Source of the DNA: Clarkia xantiana subsp. parviflora
Taxonomy: Eukaryota; Streptophyta; Magnoliopsida; Myrtales; Onagraceae
Length of the DNA: 64,000 nucleotides
Direction: 5' to 3'
Assembly: GCA_036873135.1 (NCBI GenBank)
Contig: JAPTYO010000005.1
Span: forward strand, 14,052,166-14,116,165
Part shown: one piece after another, positions 22,932-35,389 of the stretch
Position numbering within the stretch: the stretch's first letter is position 1
Layout of the letters: each line of letters opens with the position of its first letter
Position numbers and translations under genes: made by a program
The notes under the pieces: generated by a model
Told to the model about the DNA's origin: nothing
The model's database searches: none
What the model saw: the letters and a program-made list of their open reading frames with translations, nothing else

Positions 22932-23797
22932 TGTTGGGATCAAGAAGACGTGGCCTTGAACTTCTAGTAGTGGAATTCGAGGTCTCGCCGGGAGCTAACT
23001 ATTTTAGGTATCTTTCTCGACCTCTCGAGGTACTTAGTTTCCTTTAGGAGCTTTGTGCTAGGCGAGGACCTGAAAAGGGGTGGGCATGGCCCCTGATTCC
23101 ACTCTGATGCTTAAGTTAGTAATAGATTTATGTAAGAGTATTGTAAAGTATGAGAATCAAGATTGTAAAATATTTAGAATGTTCCCCTATTTATAGGGAG
23201 ATATTACCGAATTTAAATGGCGGCTTGTTGTGCCTTGATTGGGTGTTCAATGACGGTGGTTGTCTTTCTCTGATTGGTTGAAAGGGACGGTGAAGAGTCA
23301 GTAGGTGACAAGCAGGTCGCCACCTCACCATTTCTTACTGTGGAAGGTTTCTTTAACTAGGTGTAAGCAGGTTGCCACCTATGTTTTACCTTGAAATGAA
23401 GGTTTCTTCGGACCTAAAGGCGGCGAGCAGGTTACCAGCTGGTGCCTTTTCCTTAGGAGGGAAGGTTTCTTCTAAGGCGGTCAAAGCAGGTCGCCACCTG
23501 TCTCTTTCCTTAAGAGGAAGGGCTTTCAGTGGTGTTTTAGCTATCGACTCGACTCGTACCTTAATAGGAGAGCCTTGGTGATTTAGTCGCCTTCTTTTGT
23601 TAGTCATTCTTCAAAAGTTGACTTCTTCATATAAAGTCATCGACCATTTGTCTTTGCCTTGTCATTCTGAGTGGAAGTGATTGTTGACTTATTTTCTTCT
23701 AGTCTCGCTTTTAGACGTATTAGCTTTCTGCCTGCCTATCCTTATAGTCATAACTCGACTTGGTCTACCTAAGGTTACCTCGAATCATATTCCAACA
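22932..23797 (-). repeat. 5' LTR of element C (866 bp)
   Basis: On the minus strand it begins TGTTGGAATATGATTCG at 23797 and ends TGATCCCAACA at 22932, directly before the primer site. The 6-bp ends TGTTGG and CCAACA are inverted repeats. A TATA box (CCTATAAATAGG) lies at about 23190-23203 and TTAAGCATCAGAGTGG at 23100-23115. The 3' LTR was lost at the junction at 17752, so no target duplication can be checked. Confidence 0.75.
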
Positions 23798-23899
23798 AAC
23801 GTCCTCCTCACTTTGAAACAAGGGGGCTTCTGGTTTTGTCGGTGCTTGAAACAAATTTGTCTTCTCCATATTACTATGTCTCTAGAGACAATAATTTTA

Positions 23900-24645
23900 T
23901 ATGAGGAAGTACTGAACTCAATCACTTGCTGTCGTTACTCTTCAGTTTTCTGTTGAGGTCTATCCTGTAGAGGTACTCAAATTGGATCCGTGATCGATTT
24001 CTATGTTTCGTCGGAAACCTAATTGGTTACTTCCAATTACCTAAATCAATAGTTCAAACCGCACTCAAAGGTAGGGCATTTCCCATTTTTATAGGAACTT
24101 ATGTACCAGAAACAATGGTATCTCCAATTATGGCCCCTCTGGGATGTAAAATATATCTCTTCGCACCATCCCCATAGTTTTTGAGAAAAATGTATGCATT
24201 TCGATTAGGGTCGTATTCTATCCTTACGATTCTACCATATATGTCTTTTTCATTCCGTCGAAAATCGATTTTACGGTATAAACGCTTATGACCTCCCCCT
24301 CTATGCCTTGCGGTAATGATTCCTCTAGTATTACGACCTTTATTACAACGATGTTGTCTATAGATCAATTTTTCCCGTGTATTGTATTTCACTTGACTGT
24401 CTACAGCTTCATTGCGTGTGCTTGGGGTAGAAGTTTTGTATAAATGTATCGCCATGCTATTAAGTATTTTGATTTGAGTTATTTTCTTTCTAAGAGGTGG
24501 AATAGAATAACCCGGTTGAAGCTTAATGATCATACATCTATAATGCCTTGTATGTCCCATAATAGGTCCCATTCTTCTACCATTTCTCGGGAGTCGATGA
24601 CTATTCATAGCTTTTACCTTGACACCAAAGAAGAGTTCGACCAAA
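23900..24645 (-). pseudogene. rpl2: Nuclear copy of plastid rpl23 (3' half), rpl2 exon 1 and start of the rpl2 intron
   Basis: Minus strand: 24645-24456 is the C-terminal half of plastid ribosomal protein L23 ([20 protein letters not shown]). rpl2 starts at 24455 ([15 protein letters not shown]) and exon 1 runs to about 24066. The start of the rpl2 group II intron (GTGCGGTTTGAACTATTGAT-like, here missing bases) continues to about 23900. A Glu codon in VSGTEVP has become TAA (near 24100), and the rpl23 stop is lost, so the two genes are fused in frame. Several missense changes mark it as an old non-functional insertion. The gene order is that of the plastid inverted repeat. Confidence 0.9.
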
Positions 24646-26034
24646 CACTTCAAGAAAACTAGGCTTTAGCAGTAGATCTGATTTGCCGCTGCTATAATTT
24701 GATACTAAAAACATGTTTACCTGCGGCATAAATTTTCGAAACTAAAATATGCATTTTGTAGTGAAATAAACGCCGCTTCTAATAAATTCTTTCTACAGTG
24801 GTGCTTGCCGTTGCTAATTTTTTTTCGTCATCAGAATTAAATTGCCGCTATTGAAAGGCACTTTTAGTAGCGCATTGCGTGGTAATATTGAAAGATGATT
24901 TTTGCATCGATACATGCTGCTACTAAAACTATATCATTCAGCAACAATATGTTGACGTTCCAAAAAGTAATGTTATGCATCAAGTTACAGTCGTTGCATA
25001 AAGCTTCATTAAGAAGTTGTTTACTGCCCTATTAAAATGATATCATTTAACAAAAGTATTCTACCGCAGCAACATGTAATGATTTGCAGCAAGTTAGTGT
25101 TGTTATTTAATGTATCTTTAGAAGTTGTTTATCCCGCTAAACAATCTCTTTCAACAACAATTCTCTGCTGCTCTAAAACGTGTTGTTTTGCAGTATATTA
25201 TTTTTTTTTTTCGTTTACAACACATAAAAATTGGTTAAAGAAAAAGTCTATAATCTGACCAAAATTTAGAGAGAAAAATTCGGTAATATAATAATAGAGT
25301 ACTTTAATTAAGAAATTATAGAACACATCAAAAAGTGGTCACATTCTGTAATTTTAGTAACAATAACCTTATTAACACTTTGAGAAAAAAAAATCCGGTA
25401 ATAAAATTGTAAGAGAAGAGATTTGAAACGTTGACCATGGAAAAGGCGTGAGTAAATTTACGCACTAGGCAGCTCAGCCAACAATACAATACTATTTAAT
25501 AATAAGAAATATTTACACACTTACTTTTTGCTATTTAACCAATGTAATTTTTAGTTTTCCGTACATAGTAATGTTAATTAATAATATGTTAAATTACTCA
25601 GCCACATAATCCATGAGTTACATTTACCTATGTGACATTACTTTTCTGCCTATGTGTACATAGTCAAATTCATCATAAGCACCTTAATCAATTTCAATAG
25701 GAGTTACATTTTTTAGTATCTTGCATAATAATGTTAAATAATAATCTGTTAAATACTAAAGTAAAATAAAATTTACTTATACTTCCGTTTTAACTATTAT
25801 CTTAATCTTAAAATAATATCTATATATATATATATACACATTGTTAATATAAAAATAAAAATAGTTGAATTTATATGTTTGTTTAACTATTTTTTCACTC
25901 TCAATGAGAATACATTGAATAAGAGTTCTGACAAAAATAAAAGTGAATGATAGTCTCTCATTCACTTTTATTTTTGTCAGAACTCTTATTCAATTTCAAT
26001 TTTCTTTCATTTACATTTTAGTTGCATCCTCACA
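24646..26034 (+). mobile_element. CACTA element, first (truncated) copy
   Basis: It starts CACTTCAAGAAAACT inside the rpl23 copy and matches 28175-29558 almost base for base, then stops at 26033-26034 where it joins LINE/pirin-flank sequence. A 2-bp overlap (CA) is shared at the junction. It carries subterminal GCGGCAA-type repeats and, at 25913-25993, a 37-bp perfect inverted repeat. There is no transposase. Confidence 0.8.
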
Positions 26035-27659
26035 GGAAATAGAACCTGGAGCCAACAAGATCTGGAACGGGTCCAATTCGATAGTTCAAGTCTGGTTATT
26101 TCTTTGCTAGCAGTGTTATTGATCAGTTCTTGAAGTTTCCTATGGTTCAGATCACGGTGATCGAACGAGCTAGGAAGCTTGCTGCTGATTTACAAGTTAG
26201 CTGGAGATTTACAAGAAGAGAAGCCAATAAATGTGCGGATTGGGTCGCAAAAATATAGAGAAGGGGGATGTGTCCTTTAGGGTGGTCTAATCAGCCACCA
26301 TCTCCTTTGCTTGAGATTATGTTGCTTGACTATAGATTAATTCATCTATAGTTTCTAGGGGTGAGCAATGGTCTACCAAGACCATTACCAGGACCAAAAC
26401 CGCCCAAGACCAAGACTATAAGACCAAGTTCATTTTGAACCAAGACCAATGGTCTTCTTTTGATGGTCTTATTTGGTCTTGGTCTAAATTTCAGACCAAG
26501 AGCGAAAAGCCCATTGAGACCATTTAAGACCAATCTAATTTTTTTTTTTAAAAAAAAAAACTAGAATTCGCAAATAATAGTAAAACAAATTTTGAACTCT
26601 CGACTCTCACCCAATCACTCTCATTTAGTCTCACCAGTCACTAGGGCCGAAAGCAAAAATCGGTAGGTCCGCAAAACCGCCAAAAACCAAATCGGACTGA
26701 TCCGAACAAACCGAACCGTAAATAGACCGGTAATGTGTTGTCTGATTTTTTTAAGTATATTAGTAAGTGCAACTTGTTTTACTAATTGCTCAATTTTTTT
26801 TTTGTTATTTTTGGATATATGTGATTTAGTTAATTCCTAATATAGTACCTAGAGAAAAGTGTTAAAATTAATTACGTAAATACTATTTTATGAGTTAGTG
26901 ATTTGAGTTTCAAATTCTAGTTTTTTTTTTTTTTTGCCGAAGTTTCAAATTCTAGTTGAGATGCCACATTTGTAAAGATTTTAACCTCGTAGCACTTCAA
27001 AACCAAAACTATCAAACCAGACCGATCCGAACAAATCGTAAACTAATTTTATGTTTCTATTTTTATTTATTTTGGAACTCTGAATATACTTTCTAAGAAA
27101 CTGGAGATATTTTAAATATTGATTATTATTTTCGGATTTTCTATTTAAATCGAAAATCAGACCGAAAAAACTGTTCTAAATATGGACAGTTTATTTATTT
27201 CAAAACGGATTTTTGGTCGGTCTTTTTTTGTTGAAAAAATTCGGACTGAAAAATGTGGACCCGACCAAAATAGCTAAGAAACCGGTCCGACCGGATCGGT
27301 TTCACTCCTACCAGTCACCGGCTCCACGGGCACGGGTTGGATCTTCCTCTACTCCAATACATTTTTTTTTCTAAATGATATTTGTTTATGAACATTTTTT
27401 TTTTCTAAACTAGTAAGATCAGCTATTCTATCCGTACATTATGTTAATTTAGTAGGAATTGTGTACATATTTGATAGAAAATAGCATATTTACTCAAGCA
27501 AAGAGCATATTTTAAAGAAAATACATAGTTATCATTTAGACTAGGCAAACATCAACTAGGAATATGATATTAACCCTTATTACACCAATATAAAAGGCAA
27601 GATGTTTTTTTAAAATGTAGTTTACACATGAAGTAAAGTTGGATATGTGCGGCTTAAAC
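26033..27659 (+). repeat. First copy of the pirin 3' flank (LINE scrap and AT-rich repeats)
   Basis: It matches 31591-33209. 26115-26260 encodes on the plus strand a LINE RNase H tail (SSVIDQFLKFPMVQITVIER, then REANKCADWVAK and a stop). 26345-26530 is built from AAGACCA/TGGTCTT motifs with local inverted repeats. 26640-27310 contains ACCGAACAAACCG-type low-complexity sequence. No intact gene is present. Confidence 0.75.
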
Positions 27660-28024
27660 CGATCAGGCGGCAGACGACCTCCATGACTTGGCCATCTCAA
27701 AGCCATTCTTGGCATTGGTGTAGTCCTCCAGAGCCTGTTTAACCTCAGCTTGAGTGTTCATCACAAATGGTCCATACGGCACTACTTCCTCCTTCACCGG
27801 TTGCCCTCCGACCAACACGAACCTCAGCAGCTTCTCTGTCGACTTGTTCCACACGTTCACTCCTTCTCCTTCATCTCCCAACACAAGTAAATTGTAGGCA
27901 CCATATAGTGCCGAGTTCGGAGTCCCAATCGCTCCTTCTCCTTCGATTATGTAAATGAAGGATGTCCACTTTGCGGGTATAGCTTGATGGACGTGAGCCC
28001 CGGGACTTAGGGTGAAGTCTAGGA
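27660..28024 (-). pseudogene. Duplicated 3' fragment of the pirin-like gene
   Basis: It encodes the C-terminal part of the pirin-like protein at 33210-33705 (from [13 protein letters not shown] to KSWRSSAA), nearly identical with a few changes (for example KEEVV for KEAVV). It ends abruptly at 28023-28024, where it joins rpl23-derived DNA through a 2-bp overlap (GA). The upstream exons are missing, so this is a truncated duplicate. Confidence 0.88.
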
Positions 28025-28174
28025 GGTGGAATAGAATAACCCGGTTGAAGCTTAATGATCATACGTCTATAATGCCTTGTATGTCCCATAATAGGTCCCA
28101 TTCTTCTACCATTTCTCAAGAGTCGATGACTATTCATAGCTTTTACCTTGACACCAAAGAAGAGGTCGACCCAA
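28023..28174 (-). pseudogene. rpl23: Second copy of the plastid rpl23 3' fragment
   Basis: It is nearly identical to 24494-24645 ([20 protein letters not shown]). The last bases before the CACTA end are GACCCAA. The CAA at 28172-28174 is the target duplication matched at 30108-30110. Confidence 0.85.
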
Positions 28175-30107
28175 CACTTCAAGAAAACTAGGCTTTAGCA
28201 GTAGATCTGATTTGCCGCTGCTATAATTTGATACTAAAAACATGTTTACCTGCGGCATAAATTTTCGAAACTAAAATATGCATTTTGTAGTGAAATAAAC
28301 GCCGCTTCTACTAAATTCTTTCTACAGTGGTGCTTGCCGTTGCTAATTTTTTTTTCGTCATCAGAATTAAATTGCCGCTATTGAAAGGCACTTTTAGTAG
28401 CGCATTGCGTGGTAATATTGAAAGATGATTTTTGCATCGATACATGCTGGTACTAAAACTATATCATTCAGCAACAATATGTTGACGTTCCAAAAAGTAA
28501 TGTTATGCATCAAGTTACAGTCGTTGCATAAAGCTTCATTAAGAAGTGGTTTACTGCCCTATTAAAATGATATCATTTAACAAAAGTATTCTACCGCAGC
28601 AACATGTAATGATTTGCAGCAAGTTAGTGTTGTTATTTAATGTATCGTTTAGAAGTTTCCCGCTAAACAATCTCTTTCAACAGCAATTCTCTGCTGCTCT
28701 AAAACGTGTTGTTTTGCATTTATTAATTTTTTTTTTTTTCGTTTACAACACATAAAATTTGGTTAAAGAAAAAGTCTATAATCTGACCAAAATTTAGAGA
28801 GAAAAATTCAGTAATATAATAATAGAGTACTTTAATTAAGAAATTATAGAACACATCAAAAAGTGGTCACATTCTGTAATTTTAGTAACAATAACCTTAT
28901 TAACACTTTGAGAAAAAAAAATCCGGTAATAAAATTGTAAGAGGAGATTTGAAACGTTGACCATGGAAAAGGCGTGAGTAAATTTACGCACTAGGCAGCT
29001 CAGCCAACAATACAATACTATTTAATAATAAGAAATATTTACACACTTACTTTTTGCTATTTAACCAATGTAATTTTTAGTTTTCCGTACATAGTAATGT
29101 TAATTAATAATATGTTTAATTACTCAGCCACATAATCCATGAGTTACATTTACCTATGTGACATTACTTTTCTGCCTATGTGTACATAGTCTAATTCATC
29201 ATAAGCACCTTAATCAATTTCAATAGGAGTTACATTTTTTAGTATCTTGCATAATAATGTTAAATAATAATCTGTTAAATACTAAAGTAAAATAAAATTT
29301 ACTTATACTTCCGTTTTAACTATTATCTTAATCTTAAAATAATATCTATATATATATATATATACACAATGTTAATATAAAAATAAAAATAGTTGAATTT
29401 ATATGTTTGTTTAACTATTTTTTCACTCTCAATGAGAATACATTGAATAAGAGTTCTGACAAAAATAAAAGTGAATGAGAGTCATTCACTTTTATTTTTG
29501 TCAGAACTCTTATTCAATTTCAATTTTCTTTCATTTACATTTTAGTTGCATCCTCACATTAGAAAGTTTCAATTGCACAAGAAAAAAATATTTAAAAAAT
29601 TGTACTAAAATAAGGGACAGTAAAAATAATATTAAAACACATATAATAAATATGTTAAAAAAATAATAAGGATACAAATATTAATAGTTCCTATGAAATA
29701 CCATTTATCTATATATCTATATTTCATATTTCCTATGAAATACCATTTTTATTTATAGTCTTTAACAACGAAAATCCATAGCAACGACAAACATTTAGCA
29801 TTGGGAAACCTTTAGCAGTGGCGAAGTTTTAGCCGTTGCAAGATTTTAACAATGGTAGGGTTCAACAGCGGTAAAGTATCAGCAGCGGTAAGGTGTCAGC
29901 AGCGGCAAATTTTCTGCAGCGGTAAGGTTTTAGTAGCGGCAACGGTAAATCATTGTCGTTGCTAAAACCTTTAGCATCGAGACTTTTAGGCTCGAGTCAG
30001 TTTTCGCTGCTAAATAGTGATTTTCCACTGCTAAACGTTTAGCGGCAACATTTAGGAGTATTAGCAGCAGGTATTAGCTGATGTTAAAATACTGTTTTCT
30101 TGTAGTG
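28175..30107 (+). mobile_element. Non-autonomous CACTA transposon, complete (1933 bp)
   Basis: The ends are CACTTCAAGAAAACT and, inverted, CACTACAAGAAAACAG. They are flanked by the 3-bp duplication CAA (28172-28174 and 30108-30110), diagnostic of CACTA elements. Removing the element and one CAA rejoins rpl23 in frame. Subterminal regions carry many AGCAGCGGCAA-type motifs in both orientations (29760-30100). At 29444-29520 lies a 37-bp perfect inverted repeat with a 3-nt loop. No transposase ORF is present, so mobility would need one in trans. Confidence 0.9.
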
Positions 30108-30385
30108 CAATGCTTTATTTCTGTCCTAGGTGATCCTGATTCGACATTAGAAGTATATTGATTTTTCCCCAATAACCGGATACCTTTGTCTGTAAATACT
30201 GCATATTTGATTCTATCCATAAATCGATTTTCTTCCCTATGAGTTCGAGTCTCAATAAGAATGCTAGTTCTTACTGTTCATATGTTACGATATGAATATA
30301 CCACATCCATTCATTATGTATGGATGATGATATTTCATTGATACAGAGCCAATTCCAATAGACTTATTATAGGGTCTCATTGGCG
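30108..30385 (-). pseudogene. rpl23: Plastid rpl23 N-terminal part and rpl23-trnI spacer
   Basis: The minus strand from ATG at 30220 encodes [20 protein letters not shown] and continues to the CACTA insertion point at 30108. The spacer 30221-30385 is plastid-type. Together with 28023-28174 it reconstitutes the interrupted rpl23. Confidence 0.85.
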
Positions 30386-30459
30386 TGCATCCAGTAGGAA
30401 TTGAACCCACGAATTTGCCAAGTATGAGATGGGCACTTTAACCATTCAGCCATGGATGC
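30386..30459 (-). pseudogene. trnI-CAU: Decayed plastid trnI-CAU copy
   Basis: 74 nt with a 7-bp acceptor stem GCATCCA/TGGATGC, the TTCAATTCCTACT T-arm and anticodon CAT in CTCATAC. One anticodon-stem pair is lost (CCAT/TTGG). Its position between rpl23 and ycf2 is that of the plastid genome. Expression in the nucleus is not expected. Confidence 0.85.
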
Positions 30460-31090
30460 TTACTGGGGATCCTCGTACATAGTGAATAAGCCAATTACAA
30501 TTGAAATGAAATCTATAGGATAAATCAACAACAATCCATTCTCATTGAGTTTCATTTCATATAGAAACAACAATCCAATCTCATTGAGTTTCATTGCATA
30601 ACAACAATCCAATCACATTGATTTTCATTGCTTATAGAAACAAACAATCCAATCACATTGATTTTCATATCAAGAATCGCGTAGACAACCAAACAATCCA
30701 ATTTATTTTCTAATATTTATTTTCTATTATAGAGGTGTTCGACATGGGAAATCAGAGTAATCGAGGGAATCAATTCAAATTATGGGTTTTTGAATTGAGA
30801 GAGATCTAGAATTCTCGCTATTTATTAGAGGAATGGACCCCATTCAATTCAGTGGGATCTTTCATTTCACATTTTTGTCCACCAATAACGTTTTATAAAA
30901 CTCTTGGACCCCTGATTTTGGAGTGTCCTGATTTCACACAATTCACAAGGTTCAACAAGCAAGGGTGTAGTACTATTTTTGGTAGCGTTCCTTATATAAC
31001 GTATTAACAATCAAAATATGATCGAAAGAAAAATCTCTATTTGACACGGTTTCTTCATATACCTATGAATTCCGTTGGGCCATCCAGACT
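30460..31090 (+). pseudogene. ycf2: Plastid trnI-ycf2 spacer and degraded ycf2 5' end
   Basis: 30460-30740 resembles the plastid spacer, with expanded CAATCCAATC-type repeats (30530-30710). 30745-31090 matches the start of the large plastid ORF ycf2 in broken frames: pieces reading ELREI, NSRYLL and KLLDP, then a stretch translating near PIPMNSVG. Internal deletions are present. Confidence 0.7.
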
Positions 31091-31590
31091 CATTACTGGA
31101 CTCGCATCCAATTACTTGACTAGTCCTCCGATCGCTTCCGAATTGATTCTCGGCATGATCCAGGAGTTAACTTGACAGCAAGGAGAGAAGCGAAAAGGCG
31201 GCTCCGCGAGCTAACCTATGACATCCAATAGCAGAAACAGAAAGAAAGCTTGCATCTCCGTCTTGGCTAGAATCCTTCCACTCTTTCTTCTACAAGCCAA
31301 TCATGCAGTCTAGCTCGACTTTAACTACGATATATCTTGTTCTTGTTTTGTTCGATCACAAAGAGTCAAACCAGCTACTGAAAGAGAGAGACTCCATCTG
31401 AATCTCAGCCAACGACCCCTTTCCCAGCCGATAGCGTTACCAGTTCCCAGGTACCTTTCTTCATTCATTCCTAACCTCGTTAATGGAAAGGGTTCCCCTT
31501 TACTTAACTTAATATTTTATTCAGAAGTAAATGGGAGCCGCAGATGTTGAGAGACTCTAGATAAGAAACTCTAAAATACGTTAAGATGTG
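31091..31590. other. Possible mitochondrial-type sequence beside the plastid insert
   Basis: This non-coding stretch has a base composition and style (AGAAACAGAAAGAAAGCTTG, GGCGGCTCCGCGAGC) that remind me of plant mitochondrial spacer DNA. I cannot name a locus. If correct, the plastid DNA may have reached the nucleus through the mitochondrion. Confidence 0.3.
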
Positions 31591-33209
31591 CAGGAAATAG
31601 AACCTGGAGCCAACAAGATCTGGAATATTCGATAGTTCAAGTTTGGTTATTTCTTTGCTAGCAGTGTTATTGATCAGTTCTTGAAGTTTCCTATGGTTCA
31701 GATCACGGTGATCGAACGAGCTAGGAAGCTTGTTGCTGATTTACAAGTTAGCTGGAGATTTACAAGAAGAGAAGCCAATAAATGTGCGGATTGGGTCGCA
31801 AAAATATAGAGAAGGGGGATGTGTCCTTTAGGGTGGTCTAATCAGCCACCATCTCCTTTGCTTGAGATTATGTTGCTTGACTATAGATTAATTCATCTAT
31901 AGTTTCTAGGGGTGAGCAATGGTCAACCAAGACCATTACCAGGACCAAAACCGCCCAAGACCAAGACTATAAGACCAAGTCCATTTTGGACCAAGACCAA
32001 TGGTCTTCTTTTGATGGTCTTATTTGGTCTTGGTCTAAATTTCAGACCAAGAGCGAAAAGCCCATTGAGACCATTTAAGACCAATCTAATTTTTTTTTTT
32101 AAAAAAAAAACTAGAATTCGCAAATCATAGTAAAACAAATTGTGAACTCTCGACTCTCACCCAATCACTCTCATTTAGTCTCACCAGTCACTAGGGCCGA
32201 AAGCAAAAATCGGTAGGTCCGCAAAACCGCCAAAAACCAAATCGAACCGATCCGAACAAACCGAACCGTAAATAGACCGGTAATGTGTTGTCTGATTTTT
32301 TTAAGTATATTAGTAAGTGCAACTTGTTTTACTAATTGCTCAATTTTTTTTTTTGTTTTTTTTGGATATATGTGATTCAGTTAATTCCTAATATAGTACC
32401 TAGAGAAAAGTGTTAAAATTAATTACGTAAATACTATTTTATGAGTTAGTGATTTGAGTTTCAAATTCTAGTTTTTTTTTTGCCGAAGTTTCAAATTCTA
32501 GTTGAGATGCCATATTTGTAAAGATTTTAACCTCGTAGCACTTCAAAACCAAAACTATCAAACCAGACCGATCCGAACAAATCGTAAACTAATTTTATGT
32601 TTCTATTTTTATTTATTTTGGAACTCTGAATATACTTTCTAAGAAACTGGAGATATTTTAAATATTGATTATTATTTTCGGATTTTCTATTTAAATCGAA
32701 AATCAGACCGAAAAAACTGTTCTAAATATGGACAGTTTATTTATTTCAAAACGGATTTTTGGTCGGACTTTTTTTGTTGAAAAAATTCGGACTGAAAAAT
32801 GTGGACCCGACCAAAATAGCTAAGAAACCGGTCCGACCGGATCGGTTTCACTCCTACCAGTCACCGGCTCCACGGGCACGGGTTGGATCTTCCTCTATTC
32901 CAATACATTTTTTTTTCTAAATGATATTTGTTTATGAACATTTTTTTTTCTAAACTAGTAAGATCAGCTATTCTATCCGTACATTATGTTAATTTAGTCA
33001 GGAATTGTGTACATATTTGATAGAAAATAGCATATTTACTCAAGCAAAGAGCATATTTTAAAGAAAATACATAGTTATCATTTAGACTAGGCAAACATCA
33101 ACTAGGAATATGATATTAACCCTTATTACACCAATATAACAAGGCAAGATGTTTTTTTAAAATGTAGTTTACAGATGAAGTAAAGTTGGATATGTGCGGC
33201 TTAAACCGA
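31591..33209 (+). repeat. Second copy of the pirin 3' flank (LINE scrap and AT-rich repeats)
   Basis: Near-identical to 26033-27659, including the LINE RNase H tail (31655-31810) and the TGGTCTT-rich palindromic block (31920-32090). This is the original position, because it runs directly into the intact pirin gene. Confidence 0.75.
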
Positions 33210-35389
33210 TCAGGCGGCAGACGACCTCCATGACTTGGCCATCTCAAAGCCATTCTTGGCATTGGTGTAGTCCTCCAGAGCCTGTTTAACCTCAGCTTGA
33301 GTGTTCATCACAAATGGTCCATACGGCACTACTGCCTCCTTCAGCGGTTGCCCTCCGACCAACACGAACTTCAGCAGCTTCTCTGTCGACTTGTTCCACA
33401 CGTTCACTCCTTCTCCTTCATCTCCCAACACAAGTAAATTGTAGGCACCATATAGTGCCGAGTTCGGAGTCCCAATCGCTCCTTCTCCTTCGATTATGTA
33501 AATGAAGGATGTCCACTTTGCGGGTATAGCTTGATGGACGTGAGCCCCGGGACTTAGGGTGAAGTCTAGGAACATAGTCGGGGTTCGGGTGTAGATAGGG
33601 GATCGGACTCCCATGGACTCCCCTGCAATAACTCGGACCTCAACACCGTCCCTCGCAGCCCTCACTATGTCCTTGCTTAGCAATTCTTGATATTGTGGCT
33701 CCACCCTGTTTAATCCAAGCATTAGATTAGCTAACATTATGATACAATCTTTTTTTTTAATAAAGTTAATTTTTTGTATCATGTTCAGGTACATTCATAT
33801 CAACATTACAGTTGTTGTGAATAATGCTCAAGAAAAAAATAATGAAGAGACCCACATTTTGTCCTTGGAGGACAAATTAACCCAAAGTTGAAGTGCCTTG
33901 TTGACTCCTTCTCCAGCAGGCATTTCTGAATGCACTATTCCTCTACCTGCCGTCATCCACTGCACCACACAAAATCCCAATTGACCACCTCAACTTTTTC
34001 ATATTTGTAAATCAAAATATATATATATAAAATTTTAGCCTAGCCACCAAAATAGCATACACTAAATTATAATCACTATGACGCTTGGTACGTATTAAAA
34101 GTGTTGAGACGATGCTAACTTGCATAGGCAGTGAGTGCATGTGGTAGCGTCAGTCGTGAAAATAATTTTATTCTCGAATCAAAATTGTGCTATATATATG
34201 TTACGTCAATAAATAAAAATAAAAAACTATAACAAGTAACAAAAGTAGTACAAAGCATCGCATATTCGATTATTATTAAGATATATATATCTATGACGTT
34301 TGACCAATTAAGCGTCGAATGCGGGAAGTCACTTCTAAGCTTTTATTAATTTTATTATTGATAAGACTTTCGATATATATAGTTTATTTCAAAATTAATC
34401 GTATAGTTATTATTCGTGTATAGCTAGGAGTGTTGCTGCATGAGAAATTAAATTAAAGAAACTGATTGATTTGAATATAGATTCGAACTATATATATATA
34501 CTTACTTGAACGTCACCGGTTCGTATCGTTCCCTTATGCCCAGCGAAATCTTCATGGTGTATGGCTCCCTAAATAGATATCAATGAAACTACATACTTCA
34601 ATTTTTGAGTGTTGTTTTTATAGAAAGACTAATGCAACTTTAATTAACACTAACCTCCAATACATAGGATACAGTCTCAAACCCTATAAATAAAAGATAA
34701 TGAAAAGGTTAAGCTTTTGAATCAGAATAATATAATAATATATATATATAACAAGCTAACTATATATATATTAAACCTCTATGAGGATGGTCCGTGAATC
34801 CAGCAGGTGCAGCAACTGTAAATGTTTCAAGTTAGAAAACAAGCAAATAAAATATAAATAAATGAACAATATAGTAGTTTTTAGGGTGTGAAAATGCACC
34901 TGAGACGTCGCCTAGAAGAAGAAAAGGATCCAAAGTGAGCAATTCATTGCTGGTTATTAAATACAAGACTCATTCAGTGTTTAATCTACCAACCATGCAT
35001 GCATCAAGTTAATTTGAGCAGGAAGAAGAAAAAGAAGTTGACTTTGAAAGGTAATTAATATGAACAACAACATATATATGGCTAGCTAGATGTATTAGAA
35101 GATCCAAAATTAAGAATGTGTAAAAGTGAAATCCGTAAAGGGCCTGGCTTAAATGTATTGTCTCGTAATTTAACCATAAAAATAGGCAAAATCAGAATCG
35201 CCCAGATTGCAAAATCTCAAAAAAGATGTCAAAATATTCAAATTCCATAAGAAGAAGAAAAAGAGGTTAAATAGAGAGATACCTTCCAATGCTTGTGCGA
35301 ACGATTGCACCGCTACCTCCCTTGTGCTGCTCTGCGAAAACCGTCTTGACGACAAGCCTGCTGCTATGAGAAGATATTATTGCAGACAT
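33210..35389 (-). CDS. Pirin-like protein (cupin), seven exons, 295 aa
   Basis: The minus-strand exons are 35389-35283, 34949-34900, 34815-34777, 34683-34655, 34568-34506, 33959-33856 and 33705-33210. They total 888 nt, with GT-AG junctions and consistent phases. It begins [20 protein letters not shown]. The N-terminal cupin follows with the pirin metal-site signatures DHPHRGFETVSY and [12 protein letters not shown], then [18 protein letters not shown]. The C-terminal cupin includes [16 protein letters not shown] and [10 protein letters not shown]. The metal-binding His and Glu of the first cupin are present. Plant pirins are soluble Fe(II) proteins; some act as quercetinases or bind G-protein alpha subunit, but the role here is inferred from family only. 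About 295 aa is the usual length. Its last exon is duplicated at 27660-28024. Confidence 0.95.

Noticed and set aside
24066..24455. Intact-looking plastid rpl2 as a functional gene or plastome sequence
   Set aside because: It has an in-frame TAA, a lost rpl23 stop and flanking nuclear transposons, so it is a nuclear insert.
30386..30459. Functional tRNA gene
   Set aside because: Plastid trnI-CAU copy with a broken anticodon stem in a nuclear plastid insert.
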